Assembly (NCBI GenBank): GCA_947631395.1
Contig: CANRLF010000004.1
Location: 62,001-126,000 of the forward strand
Length of the DNA: 64,000 bases
Reading direction: 5' to 3'
Source of the DNA: an uncultured Oscillospiraceae bacterium
GTDB taxonomy: Bacteria > Bacillota > Clostridia > Oscillospirales > Oscillospiraceae
Below the pieces are notes generated by a model. It was not told where the DNA came from. It saw only the letters and a list, made by a program, of their open reading frames with translations, and ran no database searches. A program made the translations under genes and the position numbers. Shown here piece after piece: positions 6,356 through 15,960 of the stretch. Within the stretch, counting starts at the first letter, position 1. Every line of letters begins with the position of its first letter.

Positions 6356-6629
6356 CGACCGCCTCAACGCGACCGTACCGGTCAAAGAGGATCTTAAGCT
6401 TGTCCCCAGGCTTAAGGCCGTTCCAAACATCGTTAGAAACGCACTTAAGCTTCTCGGCCTTGAGGCCGATAGGGTGATTGTTGCCACCGGTGCCGAAAGG
6501 AGAAAGGACAAACATATTGCAGTAGTCCCTCTCTCTCGTCTCGCCCTGCGGCGTAAACCGCCCATACTGAGCGCCAACGAAGGTGTAACCTCCAAAGCTT
6601 GTGTCAATGATGATCTCTTTCTCGTCCAT
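6342..6629 (-). CDS. Putative phage ssDNA-binding protein (gpV-like), 95 aa
   Basis: ATG at 6629 with AAGGAG seven bases upstream. The protein is short and rich in beta-strand patterns, with aromatic residues (FGGYTFVGAQYGRF, YCNMFVLSPF) and a C-terminal strand KLKILFDRYGRVEAVGVV. A small beta-barrel of this size just upstream of rep fits the gpV-type ssDNA-binding protein that coats replicating phage DNA. Identity is inferred from size, fold pattern and position. A perfect dyad AGGGCA-C-TGCCCT (6646-6658) sits just upstream, where an operator could lie. Confidence 0.55.
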   Translation of the reverse strand: MDEKEIIIDTSFGGYTFVGAQYGRFTPQGETRERDYCNMFVLSPFGTGGNNHPIGLKAEKLKCVSNDVWNGLKPGDKLKILFDRYGRVEAVGVVD

Positions 6630-6753
6630 ATCCGGACTCCTTCCCAGGGCACTGCCCTAAATAAAGTAACAGGCGGATCAGTCACCGCATGTCCTAAATA
6701 CATTTTAGAATCTGCCCGCTTTTGGGGGGAGGCGGAAAGTGGTTGTTTTTGTA

Positions 6754-6782
6754 TTGCAAGACGGGGAAATATAATGTATAAT
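6754..6782 (+). promoter_or_regulatory. Sigma-A promoter of the HAD gene run
   Basis: TTGCAA (6754-6759), a 17-bp spacer and TATAAT (6777-6782), with the start expected near 6790, about 45 bases before the HAD gene. It marks the return to host sequence after the prophage. Confidence 0.72.
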
Positions 6783-6832
6783 GTTATATAATTACAGATA
6801 TACCATTTCCTGAGCGAAAGGCGACGTGTGAC

Positions 6833-7447
6833 ATGATACGCAACGTGGTTTTTGACTTCGGCGGCGTGGTGGTCGGATATGACCCGGAGGGGTATATGAA
6901 AAAGCTCTACGGCGACGGGCCGGCGGGGAGGTATATACTTGACGGGCTTTTCGGCTCCGAGCTGTGGCGCGACCTTGACCTTGGCCTTGTCACAAGGAGG
7001 GAGGCTTACGCGCCGATACTTGAGAGGGCCGACGCGGCGGGCTTCGGTTCTGAGATGCGCTTCGTCATGGACCACTGGTTCGAGGACATGATGGGCACCA
7101 GAGAGGACACCGTGGCACTGGCGCGAAAGCTCCGGGACAGGGGCACGCACGTATTTTACCTTACGAACATGCAGAGGGATGTATGGGAAAAGCTCATTGC
7201 CCGGGGACTCAGGGACATATTTGAGGGGGGCATCACGTCCTTTGAGGCGCGGATGACAAAGCCGGACATACGCATTTACCGCCGCCTGCTCAGTAAGCTT
7301 CGGATAAGGCCGGAGGAGACGGTGTTTTTCGACGACATGGAGCGCAATGTGGCCGGAGCAAGGGCCGCGGGCATCCGTGGCGAGCTTTTCACCGACGCCG
7401 GGAGCGCCGAGGACACGCTGAGGGCCCTTGGCGTATTTGAGGGGTGA
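6833..7447 (+). CDS. HAD-superfamily (YihX-like, subfamily IA) phosphatase
   Basis: 204 aa of the HAD hydrolase fold. Motif I is VVFDFGGVVV, with the nucleophile Asp at residue 8; the second Asp usual in HAD motif I is Gly, as in YihX-type enzymes. Motif II is FYLTNM (about 110), motif III Lys lies in TKPDIRIY (about 143) and motif IV is VFFDDMERN (about 165). A helical cap lies between motifs I and II. YihX-type proteins remove phosphate from sugar phosphates, but the substrate cannot be read from sequence. The gene starts the plus-strand run after the prophage and is three bases from the next gene, so they are probably co-transcribed. Confidence 0.85.
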   Translation: MIRNVVFDFGGVVVGYDPEGYMKKLYGDGPAGRYILDGLFGSELWRDLDLGLVTRREAYAPILERADAAGFGSEMRFVMDHWFEDMMGTREDTVALARKLRDRGTHVFYLTNMQRDVWEKLIARGLRDIFEGGITSFEARMTKPDIRIYRRLLSKLRIRPEETVFFDDMERNVAGARAAGIRGELFTDAGSAEDTLRALGVFEG

Positions 7448-7450
7448 AGG

Positions 7451-8197
7451 ATGGACATAACGAGCCGTAAAAATGAGCGCGTGGCGCACTTTAAAAAGCT
7501 GGCCGCCTCCTCTGGTTACAGGCGAGAGAGGGGCGAGTATCTCTGCGACAGTCCGAAGCTCCTTGACGAGGCGGTAAAGCACGGCGCTGAGATACGCGAG
7601 GTCATGTACACAGACGGCATACGCGGGGACCTGCCGGAGGGCGTCCGGGCCTACTGCGTGACGCGCGAGGTCATGGAGGCCGTGTCACCCATGAGGACGC
7701 CACAGGGCGTGGTGTTCACGGTGGCGATGGGCGACAGCGCACCGTGCCGCGATATGGCAGGCGCGCTGATAATTGAAAATCTCCAGGATCCCGGCAACGT
7801 GGGGACGATCCTGCGCACGGCAAACGCCTTTGGCGTACCCGCCGTGCTTTTGGTCGGCGACTGCGCCGACATATATAACCCCAAGGCCGTGCGGGCGTCA
7901 ATGGGCGCGGTTTTCCGCCAGAAGGTGGCGGCGCTGAGCTATGAGGATCTGGCGGCTATGGCGGAGAGGACGCCGCTTTACGGCGCGGCGCTCCGGGAGG
8001 ATGCCGTGGACATACGCTCAGCGGATCTTACGTCGGCGGCGGTGGCCATCGGGAATGAGGGCTCCGGACTTTCGGACAGACTGCTTTCCCTGTGCCGCGG
8101 GACGGTGATAATACCAATGCGCCGGGAGTGTGAGTCCCTGAACGCCGCGGCCGCGGCGGCGGTGGTCATGTGGGAGATGTCCGGCAGAGGACTTTAA
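7451..8197 (+). CDS. TrmH/SpoU-family RNA 2'-O-methyltransferase (YsgA-type)
   Basis: 248 aa. An N-terminal substrate-binding part (begins MDITSRKNERVAHFKKL) is followed by the knotted SPOUT domain: NLQDPGNVGTILRTANAFG (about residues 109-127), AIGNEGSGLS (about 197-206) and IPMRRECESLNAAAAA (about 220-235). These are the three classic SpoU motifs, so it should methylate a ribose 2'-OH in rRNA or tRNA with SAM. A second SpoU paralogue of RlmB type follows metK in this window. The target nucleotide is not evident. It begins right after the HAD gene and leads into dprA. Confidence 0.9.
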   Translation: MDITSRKNERVAHFKKLAASSGYRRERGEYLCDSPKLLDEAVKHGAEIREVMYTDGIRGDLPEGVRAYCVTREVMEAVSPMRTPQGVVFTVAMGDSAPCRDMAGALIIENLQDPGNVGTILRTANAFGVPAVLLVGDCADIYNPKAVRASMGAVFRQKVAALSYEDLAAMAERTPLYGAALREDAVDIRSADLTSAAVAIGNEGSGLSDRLLSLCRGTVIIPMRRECESLNAAAAAAVVMWEMSGRGL

Positions 8198-8214
8198 AAA
8201 GAGAGGTGAGTCAA

Positions 8215-9480
8215 GTGGCGGAGCTTAAATACTGGCTGTGGTTTTCAAATATCCGCGGAGTGGCGAAGGCGGACCAGCTGGCGCTCCTGGACCACTTCGG
8301 CTCGCCGGAGGAGATATATTTCGCCAGGGAGAGCGAGCTTAAAAACGTGCTGGAGGGCGGCTACGAGCCACTTCTAAACAAGGATATGGCCGAGTCACGC
8401 AAGATCCTGCGCCTGTGCGAGGATGGCGGCTACACCATAATGACTATGGCCGACGCGGCCTATCCCACGAGGCTCCGGAACATATTCGACCCGCCGCTGG
8501 TGCTATACATACGCGGGAAGCTCCCGACCGTTGACGAGGAGGCCGCCGTGGCGGTCGTCGGCACCAGGAGCTGTACGCCCTACGGCATCGTCACCGCCGA
8601 GAAGATCGGCTATGAGATGGCCAGGTGCGGGGCGGTGGTCGTCACGGGCCTTGCCAGGGGCATAGATTCCGCCGCGGCCCAGGGGGCCCTGCGGGCCGGG
8701 GGAAGGGTAGTAGGCGTACTGGGAAACGGCATCGACGTGGTGTATCCCAAATCAAACGAGCGGCTATACGACGACGTGGCGGCCACAGGCGCGATAATAA
8801 CGGAATTTCCGCCCAAGACACCGCCGGAGGGGAAGAATTTTCCCATCAGGAACAGGATACTTTCAGGCATAAGCCTGGGAGTCACGCTCATAGAGGCGCC
8901 GGAACGCTCCGGCGCGCTGATAACCGCCGCCCTGGCTCTGGAGCAGGGCAGGGACGTATTTGTGGTGCCGGGGAATATCGACGCGGACTCCTGCCGCGGG
9001 TCCAACGGACTTCTGCGTGAGGGCGCGTACCCGGTCTTTTCCGGCTGGGACATAGTCAGCCAGTATGAGGCCCTGTACCCGGACAAGGTCCGCGCGCCGG
9101 CCCAGGGGAAGCTCCGGCGGCTGGAGCCCGACGCTGAGGAGCGGCTCGTGGAGGGGGAGATGGCCGAGGCCGCCCGCCAGCGGCCCAAAAAGCCGGCCAA
9201 GCCCGCGCCGGAGCCGCGTATAGCGACAAAAAAAGCAATTGACAACGGTGAGCCCGGGGGTTATATTGACATAATAGTGGACCCGGGTACGCTGACCCTC
9301 GATGAGCGGACAGTGCTGTCGGCTATGGACGGCAAGACACACATAGATGAGATCACCGTGAAGAGCGGCCTGCCGCCACAGGCGGTGATGTCGGCCCTGA
9401 CGATGCTGGAGATCACCGGCTGTGTGACTCAGGAGCCCGGGAAGTATTTCGTGGCCCACTATAAGTTCAAGGACGTCTGA
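8215..9480 (+). CDS. dprA: DprA/Smf DNA-processing protein
   Basis: 421 aa from the GTG at 8215, preceded by a GAGAGGTGAG site. An N-terminal HhH/SAM-like region leads into the Rossmann-like DprA fold: VAVVGTRSCTPYG, VVVTGLARGIDSAAA, GNGIDVVYPKSN, FPIRNRILSG and IEAPERSGALITA, and ends with VFVVPGN. A C-terminal winged helix (SAMDGKTHIDEITVKSGL) follows a lysine/proline-rich linker. DprA protects incoming single strands and loads RecA in natural transformation. It lies directly upstream of topA, a gene order common in Firmicutes, and comEC is also present in the window. Confidence 0.95.
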   Translation: MAELKYWLWFSNIRGVAKADQLALLDHFGSPEEIYFARESELKNVLEGGYEPLLNKDMAESRKILRLCEDGGYTIMTMADAAYPTRLRNIFDPPLVLYIRGKLPTVDEEAAVAVVGTRSCTPYGIVTAEKIGYEMARCGAVVVTGLARGIDSAAAQGALRAGGRVVGVLGNGIDVVYPKSNERLYDDVAATGAIITEFPPKTPPEGKNFPIRNRILSGISLGVTLIEAPERSGALITAALALEQGRDVFVVPGNIDADSCRGSNGLLREGAYPVFSGWDIVSQYEALYPDKVRAPAQGKLRRLEPDAEERLVEGEMAEAARQRPKKPAKPAPEPRIATKKAIDNGEPGGYIDIIVDPGTLTLDERTVLSAMDGKTHIDEITVKSGLPPQAVMSALTMLEITGCVTQEPGKYFVAHYKFKDV

Positions 9481-9506
9481 ATGTTTTAAGAAGGATAGGT
9501 TTTGAA

Positions 9507-11747
9507 ATGGCGAAGGCAAGCAATCTGGTGATAGTCGAGTCCCCCGCGAAGGCCAAGACTATCGGAAAATATCTTGGGCCGGACTATAAGGTCACGGCCT
9601 CAATGGGACATCTGCGCGATCTGCCCAAGTCCACAATGGGCGTGGACATCGACGCGGGCTTTGTCCCCGATTACCAGCCCGTGAAGGGCCGTGAGGACAC
9701 CATACGGGAGCTCGAAAAGGCCGCCAGGGCCTCAAACCGCGTGTACTTGGCCACCGACCCGGACCGTGAGGGCGAGGCGATAAGCTGGCACCTGAAGGAG
9801 CTTTTGCACATCCCCGACGACGAGGTGTACAGGGTGACCTTCAACGAGATAACGAAGAGGGTCGTGAACGAGAGTATCAAGCACCCGCGGCCAATAGATC
9901 AGGACCTGGTGGACGCCCAGCAGGCGAGGAGGATACTTGACCGCATCGTGGGCTATAAGCTCTCGCCGCTGCTCTGGACGAAGATCAAGTACGGCCTCTC
10001 CGCCGGACGTGTGCAGTCCGTGGCCACAAGGCTGGTGGTGGACAGGGAGGAGGAGATCCGGGCCTTCGTACCGGAGGAGTACTGGACTCTGGACGCCCGC
10101 CTGCGGCACGGCTCCGGCGAGGTCTTTACCGCCAAATATGTGGGCCCACAGGGGAAGAAGGCGGAGCTCAGGACCGAGGACGACGTGAAGGCCGTGGAGG
10201 CCGCCGTGAAGGGCGCAGACTTTACCGTGGCGTCAGTTAAGCGCAAGGACGTGAAGCGATCTCCGGCGCCGCCGTTCATCACCTCCAGCTTACAGCAGGA
10301 GGCCAGCAGGAAGCTGGGGATGACGCCGAAGCGCACAATGGCCGTGGCCCAACAGCTGTATGAGGGCGTGGACATCGAGGGCGAGGGCACCGTGGGACTT
10401 ATAACCTACATGCGTACCGACTCACTGCGCCTGTCCGAGGAGGCCATCGCCGCCGCCGGAGGGCTGATAAAAGCCAGGTTCGGCGCTGAATATTACGACG
10501 GCGCGAGGCGCTTCAAAAACAAAAATTCCGCTCAGGACGCTCACGAGGCCATAAGGCCCTCCGTCCCTGAGCTCACTCCGGAGAGGGTCCGGACGTCACT
10601 GCCGATGGAGCAGTACAAGCTGTACAGGCTAATATGGAACCGGTTCATCGCAAGCCAAATGGCCCAGGCCGTATACGACAGCGTTTCACTGGACATAGAC
10701 GCCGCGGGGCACACCTTCCGCGCGTCCTATCAGGCCGTAAAATTCCCGGGCTTCACCGCCGTGTATGAGGAGGGCCGTGACGAGGAGTCCAGCGAGCGCC
10801 AGACGGCGCTTCCAGTGATGGCGGAGGGGGAGAGCGTTAAGCTCGTTGAGCTTATCAAGGAGCAGAAATTCACTCAGCCGCCCACAAGGTACACCGAGGC
10901 GAGCCTTATAAGGGAGATGGAGGAGACGGGCATAGGCCGACCCTCCACCTACGCACCAACAATATCCACCATACTTGACAGGGAGTACGTGGTGAAGGAG
11001 GGCAAGAGCCTGAAGCCCACGCCACTGGGGGAGGTGGTCACGAGGCTTATGAAGGAACGCTTCGCGGACATCGTATCCCCGGGCTTTACCGCCGGGATGG
11101 AGGAGACGCTGGACAGCGTCGAGAAGGGCGAGAGACCCTGGAAGCAGGTGCTGTCGGAGTTCTACGGCGGCTTTGCCGAGGCCCTTCAGGAGGCCGAGAG
11201 GGACCTTGAGGGCACACATATCAAGGTGCCTGATGAGGAGACCGACGAGGTATGCGACCTGTGCGGCAGGAAGCTCGTGGTGAAGAGCGGCCGGTACGGG
11301 CGTTTCCTGGCCTGCCCCGGGTATCCGGAATGTACCTTCACAAAGCCGCTCGTTATCGAGATGCCCGGTAAATGCCCGAAATGCGGCTCGCGCATCCTGA
11401 AGAAAACGAGCAAGAACGGATATACCTACTACGCCTGTGAAAAGCGGGAGTGCGGATTTATGACCTGGGACGTGCCCACAAAGGACAACTGCCCCGAGTG
11501 CGGCCACACCATGTTCAAGAAAAACGGCAGGGGATTTAATAAGGCCTTCTGCATAAACGAGAAGTGCTCACGCTTCGTCCCCGAGGACAAGAGGGGATAT
11601 AAGCGCAAGACAGAGGACACCGGGGACAAGGCGGCTGAAAAAACAGGCGCTTCCGGCAAGGCAAAAAAGCCGGCCTCCAAAAAACCGGCGGCCAAAAAGC
11701 CTGCCGCGAAAAAGCCCGCCGCGCGTAAGACCGGGGGAGAGAGCTGA
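9507..11747 (+). CDS. topA: DNA topoisomerase I
   Basis: 746 aa, full length for bacterial type IA topoisomerase. The Toprim domain starts at [17 protein letters not shown], with [12 protein letters not shown] about residues 89-100. The active-site Tyr lies in [13 protein letters not shown] (about residue 301). The C-terminus has three Cys4 zinc ribbons (CDLCGRK...CPGYPEC; CPKCGSR...CEKREC; CPECGHT...CINEKC) and a low-complexity Lys/Ala/Pro tail. The enzyme relaxes negative supercoils by cutting one strand. It overlaps trmFO by one base, so the pair is co-translated. Confidence 0.97.
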   Translation: MAKASNLVIVESPAKAKTIGKYLGPDYKVTASMGHLRDLPKSTMGVDIDAGFVPDYQPVKGREDTIRELEKAARASNRVYLATDPDREGEAISWHLKELLHIPDDEVYRVTFNEITKRVVNESIKHPRPIDQDLVDAQQARRILDRIVGYKLSPLLWTKIKYGLSAGRVQSVATRLVVDREEEIRAFVPEEYWTLDARLRHGSGEVFTAKYVGPQGKKAELRTEDDVKAVEAAVKGADFTVASVKRKDVKRSPAPPFITSSLQQEASRKLGMTPKRTMAVAQQLYEGVDIEGEGTVGLITYMRTDSLRLSEEAIAAAGGLIKARFGAEYYDGARRFKNKNSAQDAHEAIRPSVPELTPERVRTSLPMEQYKLYRLIWNRFIASQMAQAVYDSVSLDIDAAGHTFRASYQAVKFPGFTAVYEEGRDEESSERQTALPVMAEGESVKLVELIKEQKFTQPPTRYTEASLIREMEETGIGRPSTYAPTISTILDREYVVKEGKSLKPTPLGEVVTRLMKERFADIVSPGFTAGMEETLDSVEKGERPWKQVLSEFYGGFAEALQEAERDLEGTHIKVPDEETDEVCDLCGRKLVVKSGRYGRFLACPGYPECTFTKPLVIEMPGKCPKCGSRILKKTSKNGYTYYACEKRECGFMTWDVPTKDNCPECGHTMFKKNGRGFNKAFCINEKCSRFVPEDKRGYKRKTEDTGDKAAEKTGASGKAKKPASKKPAAKKPAAKKPAARKTGGES

Positions 11748-13054
11748 TGGAGGCTACGGTCATCGGGGCGGGACTCGCCGGGTGTGAGGCCGCCTGGCAG
11801 CTGGCGGAGCGGGGAGTCAAGGTGACGCTTTGCGAGATGAAGCCGGAAAAGCGGTCCCCGGCGCATGTGTCGGACAGCTTTGCCGAGCTTGTGTGCTCAA
11901 ACTCCTTAAGGTCCGACGAGCTTTCAAACGCCGTGGGGCTTTTGAAGGAGGAGATGCGCCGCCTGGGCTCCGTTATCATGGCCTGCGCCGATGAGCACCG
12001 GGTACCCGCCGGAGGGGCCCTGGCCGTGGACAGAGAGGGCTTTTCAAATGCCGTCACCGAGAGGATAAAGGGCCACCCGAACATAGAAGTTATGGAGGGC
12101 GAGGTCACGAAAATACCGGAGGGACGCGTGATAATCGCCACAGGGCCCCTGACCGAGGGGGCAATGGCGGAGGAGATCGAGGGGCTTTGCCCGGGCACGG
12201 ACCTTCACTTTTTCGACGCGGTGGCGCCCATCGTGACGCTGGAGAGCGTTGATATGACAAGCGCCTGGTTCGCCTCACGGTATGACAAGGGCACGGCGGA
12301 TTATGTAAACTGCCCCATGGAGAGGGACGAGTACATCGCCTTTGTAAATGAGCTTTGCGAGGCGCAACAGGCGGAGCTTCACGGATTTGAGGATTCGGGA
12401 GTTTTCGAGGGGTGTATGCCGGTGGAGGTCATGGCAAGACGCGGCGTTGACACGCTTCGCTACGGGCCGCTGAAGCCAGTGGGGCTCAGGGACCCGAAAA
12501 CGGGCCGGGAGCCCTACGCCGTGGTACAGCTTCGGATGGACAACGCCGAGGGTACGTTATATAACATGGTGGGATTTCAGACCCACCTTAAATTCCCCGA
12601 GCAACGGCGGGTATTTTCCATGATACCGGCCCTTAAAAACGCGGAGTTTGTACGCTATGGGGTAATGCACCGGAATACTTATCTGAACTCACCGGCGCTC
12701 CTTGACCGGTACTACCGGCTGAAGGCCGAGCCGAGAATATCATTTGCCGGCCAGATGACGGGAGTGGAGGGCTACATCGAGTCCGCCGCCTCCGGTATGC
12801 TGGCGGGCATAGAGACGGCGCGGGAGCTTCATGGGGAGGCGCCTGTGGATTTCCCCCGGGAGACGGCCATCGGAGCACTGGCGATGTATGTATCCGGCGG
12901 CAGTGTCGGGGATTTTCAGCCGATGAACATAAATTTCGGCATCATAGCGCCGCTGGGCTACAAGGTCCGCGGCAAGCGCAACAAAAACGCCGCCATATCC
13001 CAGCGCAGTCTGGAGATCATAGACGCGTTGAGGAGCGGCGCGCGGGCTGACTGA
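11747..13054 (+). CDS. trmFO: TrmFO, folate/FAD-dependent tRNA (uracil-54 C5)-methyltransferase
   Basis: 435 aa. The FAD-binding N-terminus reads [19 protein letters not shown], followed by the family-specific [20 protein letters not shown] conserved [21 protein letters not shown] region lies near residue 330. It places the m5U54 methyl group of the tRNA T-loop with methylene-THF as donor, the usual route in Firmicutes. Its ATG shares a base with the topA stop. The stop lies inside a short tandem repeat (13047-13086). Order dprA-topA-trmFO is conserved in many Firmicutes. Confidence 0.96.
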   Translation: MEATVIGAGLAGCEAAWQLAERGVKVTLCEMKPEKRSPAHVSDSFAELVCSNSLRSDELSNAVGLLKEEMRRLGSVIMACADEHRVPAGGALAVDREGFSNAVTERIKGHPNIEVMEGEVTKIPEGRVIIATGPLTEGAMAEEIEGLCPGTDLHFFDAVAPIVTLESVDMTSAWFASRYDKGTADYVNCPMERDEYIAFVNELCEAQQAELHGFEDSGVFEGCMPVEVMARRGVDTLRYGPLKPVGLRDPKTGREPYAVVQLRMDNAEGTLYNMVGFQTHLKFPEQRRVFSMIPALKNAEFVRYGVMHRNTYLNSPALLDRYYRLKAEPRISFAGQMTGVEGYIESAASGMLAGIETARELHGEAPVDFPRETAIGALAMYVSGGSVGDFQPMNINFGIIAPLGYKVRGKRNKNAAISQRSLEIIDALRSGARAD

Positions 13055-13086
13055 CCGTCGGCCTGACTGACCGTCGGCCTGACTGA
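13047..13086. repeat. 16-bp tandem repeat, 2.5 copies, at the trmFO stop
   Basis: The unit CTGACTGACCGTCGGC occurs at 13047-13062 and 13063-13078, and half again at 13079-13086. Each copy holds TGA codons, so the repeat replicates the stop and trailing sequence of trmFO. A local slippage duplication is the simplest reading. Confidence 0.85.
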
Positions 13087-13129
13087 TCCCCTGATAAAGC
13101 ACAAATGCCAAGAGAAAGAGGGACCGAAT

Positions 13130-14158
13130 ATGAAAATTATCGTAGACGCAATGGGAGGGGACAACGCCCCGTTGGAGATCGTCAAGGGCGCGCTCATGGC
13201 CGCAAAGGAGTTTGAGGTTGACATAACTCTGGTGGGCCGGGGCGAGGACATACTGCGATCCCTTGAGGAGCTGGGGGAGGGGGACCTTCCGGGCAATGTG
13301 GAGATAGCCAACGCCACCGAGGTCGTGGAGATGGAGGATGACCCCGCCACCGTGACGAAGGTAAAGGCCGATTCCTCCATGACCGTGGGGCTGAAGCTAC
13401 TGCATGACGGCAAGGCCGACGCCATGGTATCCGCCGGTTCCACCGGGGCATTGCTATCCGGCGCTACACTTGTGGTAAAGCGCATAAAGGGCGTTCGCCG
13501 GGCGGCTCTGGCGCCTGTCGCGCCAACGCCGTCTAACGGCGGCACGGTTCTGGTGGACGTTGGGGCCAACGCCGAGTGCACACCGGAATATCTCCTTCAG
13601 TTTGCCTTTATGGGCTACTATTTCGCCAAGTCCGTCAAGAACGTGGAGGACCCGAAGGTGGGACTTCTAAACATCGGCACGGAGGAGACCAAGGGCAACG
13701 AGCTATATAAGGAGACGTACAAGCTCCTCAAAAAGGCCGGGGAAGAGGGAAGGCTGAACTTCATCGGCAATGTGGAGGCCAGGGACGTGCTGAACGGCAC
13801 CTGTGACGTGCTGGTGTCCGACGGATTTACCGGAAACGTGCTTTTGAAATCCATCGAGGGCATGGGGATATTCTTTATGAGAGAGCTCAAGGGGATGCTG
13901 AAAAAGAACGCCATGTCCAAGGTCGCGGCCCTTATCCTGAAGAAGGACCTGATGGGCCTGAAGCGGATGGTGAGCTCCGACGAGGTTGGCGGCACGGCGC
14001 TTTTAGGTATCCAGAAGCCAGTCATAAAGGCCCACGGTTCCTCTGACGCCTACGCCATACGCTCGGCCATACGCCAGGCGATGAACGCGGTGGAGAGCGG
14101 CGTTGCGAGGAGCATCGAGGACAACATAGAGTACATGAAGGTGGATGCGGCCCAGTAA
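13130..14158 (+). CDS. plsX: Phosphate acyltransferase PlsX
   Basis: 342 aa with the PlsX signatures: IIVDAMGGDNAP at the start, VSAGSTGALLSGA about residues 102-114, LVDVGANAECTPE, and the C-terminal KPVIKAHGSSDAYAIRSAIRQA. It makes acyl-phosphate from acyl-ACP as the first step of phosphatidic acid synthesis in Gram-positive bacteria. It is followed after 12 bases by rnc, giving a plsX-rnc pair; no acyl carrier protein gene lies between, although one often does. The 75-base leader carries the tandem repeat. Confidence 0.96.
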   Translation: MKIIVDAMGGDNAPLEIVKGALMAAKEFEVDITLVGRGEDILRSLEELGEGDLPGNVEIANATEVVEMEDDPATVTKVKADSSMTVGLKLLHDGKADAMVSAGSTGALLSGATLVVKRIKGVRRAALAPVAPTPSNGGTVLVDVGANAECTPEYLLQFAFMGYYFAKSVKNVEDPKVGLLNIGTEETKGNELYKETYKLLKKAGEEGRLNFIGNVEARDVLNGTCDVLVSDGFTGNVLLKSIEGMGIFFMRELKGMLKKNAMSKVAALILKKDLMGLKRMVSSDEVGGTALLGIQKPVIKAHGSSDAYAIRSAIRQAMNAVESGVARSIEDNIEYMKVDAAQ

Positions 14159-14170
14159 AGGAGCGCGTAT

Positions 14171-14845
14171 ATGAGAGAGATCGAAGAGCGGATAGGCTAC
14201 CGCTTTAAAAACCCGGAGCTTCTGACGAACGCCCTGACGCACAGCTCATACTTCAACGAGAACCGCGGCACGGCCAGCGTGTGCAACGAGCGGCTGGAGT
14301 TTTTGGGCGACGCGGTGGTGGGCTTTATCGTGGCGGGGTACCTCTACGAGAAATTCCCGGACCTGCCGGAGGGGCGCATGACGCGGCTCCGGGCGGAGCT
14401 CGTGTGCGAGCGGGGACTAAACGACGTGTCCCGGGCCATTGGCCTTGGCAGATACCTGCTTTTAGGCCACGGCGAGGACGTGAACGGAGGCCGCTCAAGG
14501 CCATCCATAAACGCCGACGCGGTGGAGGCGGTCATAGCCGCCATATACTTAGACGGCGGTCTGGAGGCCGCGGAGAGGTTCGTGCGCAGATTTATTATCG
14601 ACGTATTCGAGGCGGGGAACTCCCACCCGGAGCGGGATTACAAGTCCGAGCTTCAGGAGCTCGTACAGCAAAAGAGCGGCCGGATCCTGGAGTACCGCCA
14701 TGTGGGCGAGTCAGGTCCGGATCACATGAAAACCTTCACCGTTGAGGTGACGCTCAACGGCGAGAGCGTATCCCGGGGCGAGGGCCGGAGCAAGAAGGAC
14801 GCCGAGCAACACGCCGCCGCCGCGGCGCTGGAGGCGCTGAAGTGA
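14171..14845 (+). CDS. rnc: Ribonuclease III
   Basis: 224 aa, normal size. The endonuclease domain starts IEERIGYRFKNPELL and holds the signature CNERLEFLGDAVVGF (about residues 38-52) with the metal-binding acidic residues; a second acidic motif is NADAVEAVIAAIYLDGG. The C-terminal dsRNA-binding domain begins DYKSELQELVQQ and ends GEGRSKKDAEQHAAAAALEAL. The enzyme cuts double-stranded RNA in rRNA processing. Its last codons overlap the next gene by four bases. Confidence 0.96.
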   Translation: MREIEERIGYRFKNPELLTNALTHSSYFNENRGTASVCNERLEFLGDAVVGFIVAGYLYEKFPDLPEGRMTRLRAELVCERGLNDVSRAIGLGRYLLLGHGEDVNGGRSRPSINADAVEAVIAAIYLDGGLEAAERFVRRFIIDVFEAGNSHPERDYKSELQELVQQKSGRILEYRHVGESGPDHMKTFTVEVTLNGESVSRGEGRSKKDAEQHAAAAALEALK

Positions 14846-15846
14846 CCCCCCGCCGCAGGATAATCCCGGTCTTTGTGCCGCATCTCGGGTGCCCGCATAT
14901 GTGCGTGTTCTGCAACCAGCGGCGCATATCCGGCGAGCAGTCGCCGGCCGGAGCCGGGGATGTGGAGAGGGCCGTTACAGCGGGCCTTGAGAGGCTTGGC
15001 GACAATGAGACGGCTACGCTCGCCTTTTACGGCGGGAGCTTTACGGCAATACCGGCCAGGGAGCAGGAGGAGCTGCTGGGCGCGGCGTTGCCTTTTTTGC
15101 GCTCAGGGAGGATAAGGGACATACGCCTGTCCACGCGGCCGGACGCCATAGACGAGGAGACCCTTGACAGGCTGGAGAGATACGGCGTCAGGACAGTGGA
15201 GCTGGGAGTACAGTCCATGGACGAGGAGGTGCTTCGCCTGTCCGAGCGGGGCCATTCGGCCCGCGATGCCCAGATCGCGGCGGCAATGGTGAAGGACCGG
15301 GGATTTGAGCTGATACTCCAGATGATGACCGGCCTTCCGGGGGACACTCTGGAAAAGAGCGTGGCCACCGCCGGGAAATTCGTAAAAATGCGGCCGGACG
15401 GCGTGAGGATATACCCGACGGTGATAATAAGGGACACGCCGTTATATGATATGTGGCTGAGCGGCGCTTACCGCCAGCACACCGTGGAAGAGGCCGTGGA
15501 GTGGGGAGCCATACTGACCGACATGTTTGACGAGGCCCACATTGCAGTGGTCCGGTTCGGACTCAATCCCACCGACGACCTTTCAGCCGGTGACGCCGTG
15601 GCCGGCGCATACCACCCGGCCCTGGGGGAGCTTGTGCTGGCAAGGCGCTTTTTAAAAAGGGAACGCCGGCTCCTTAACGGGGATGACCGGGGAGCCGACG
15701 TGGTGTTCACCGTGAAAAAGGGCCGCGTTTCCGCCGCCACAGGGCAGAAACGCGGGAATGTAGAGGCACTAAAAGCCGAGTTCGGCCTTAGGAGCGTGAA
15801 ATTCATCGAGGCCGACATGCCGGATGTGACGGTGAGGAGAGCTTGA
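14842..15846 (+). CDS. Elp3-like radical SAM protein
   Basis: 334 aa from a GTG overlapping the rnc stop (GTGA). The radical SAM cluster motif is CPHMCVFCNQ (residues about 19-28). A long TIM-barrel follows with LAFYGGSFTAIP and VELGVQSMDEEVLRLSERGH, typical of COG1243/Elp3-like proteins. The acetyltransferase domain of true Elp3 is absent, which is common in bacteria. These proteins often lie next to rnc and before smc in Clostridia; here smc is not present after it. The substrate is unknown. Confidence 0.88.
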   Translation: MTPRRRIIPVFVPHLGCPHMCVFCNQRRISGEQSPAGAGDVERAVTAGLERLGDNETATLAFYGGSFTAIPAREQEELLGAALPFLRSGRIRDIRLSTRPDAIDEETLDRLERYGVRTVELGVQSMDEEVLRLSERGHSARDAQIAAAMVKDRGFELILQMMTGLPGDTLEKSVATAGKFVKMRPDGVRIYPTVIIRDTPLYDMWLSGAYRQHTVEEAVEWGAILTDMFDEAHIAVVRFGLNPTDDLSAGDAVAGAYHPALGELVLARRFLKRERRLLNGDDRGADVVFTVKKGRVSAATGQKRGNVEALKAEFGLRSVKFIEADMPDVTVRRA

Positions 15847-15908
15847 GATAGGGAGCAAAAACGGGAGGGCAGATGCCCAATGGCATTAAGATAAAGCCAT
15901 ACAAAGCG

Positions 15909-15937
15909 GGAAGGGCGGGGTTGAAACCCGCCCTTCC
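15909..15937 (+). terminator. Intrinsic terminator after the rnc-radical SAM run
   Basis: GGAAGGGCGGG (15909-15919) pairs with CCCGCCCTTCC (15927-15937) around GTTGAAA, followed by TTT. A very similar hairpin occurs at 33335 after queA. Confidence 0.85.
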
Positions 15938-15960
15938 TTTGTCCACGCCCTCAGGCGAAA

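Larger units (their letters stand above)
1..6700 (-). mobile_element. Inovirus-like (filamentous phage) prophage; left end outside window, right end approximate
   Basis: A compact, mostly minus-strand module in inovirus order: ssDNA-binding-like protein, small Cys-rich protein, Rep_trans initiator, tRNA-Gln, pVIII-like coat protein, hairpin, small membrane proteins, pIII-like adsorption protein, minor membrane proteins and Zot/pI ATPase. A convergent IS30-type transposase closes the left side. The region is more AT-rich than the host genes and full of very short overlapping ORFs. The right edge lies between the putative ssDNA-binding gene (starts 6629) and the promoter of the HAD gene (6754). 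I could not find terminal repeats, so 6700 is only an estimate. The assignment rests on gene order plus Zot, Rep and coat-like sequences. Confidence 0.82.

Noticed and set aside
6646-6700. dif-like or IS30-type right end of the prophage
   Set aside because: A dyad (6646-6658) and repeated CCTAAATA are present, but no match to a dif site or to a mapped inverted repeat could be shown without the left end.
6209-7582. 457-aa minus-strand frame running through the HAD gene and the prophage end
   Set aside because: Most of it is antisense of the HAD gene; only the last 48 codons, with their own start, look real.
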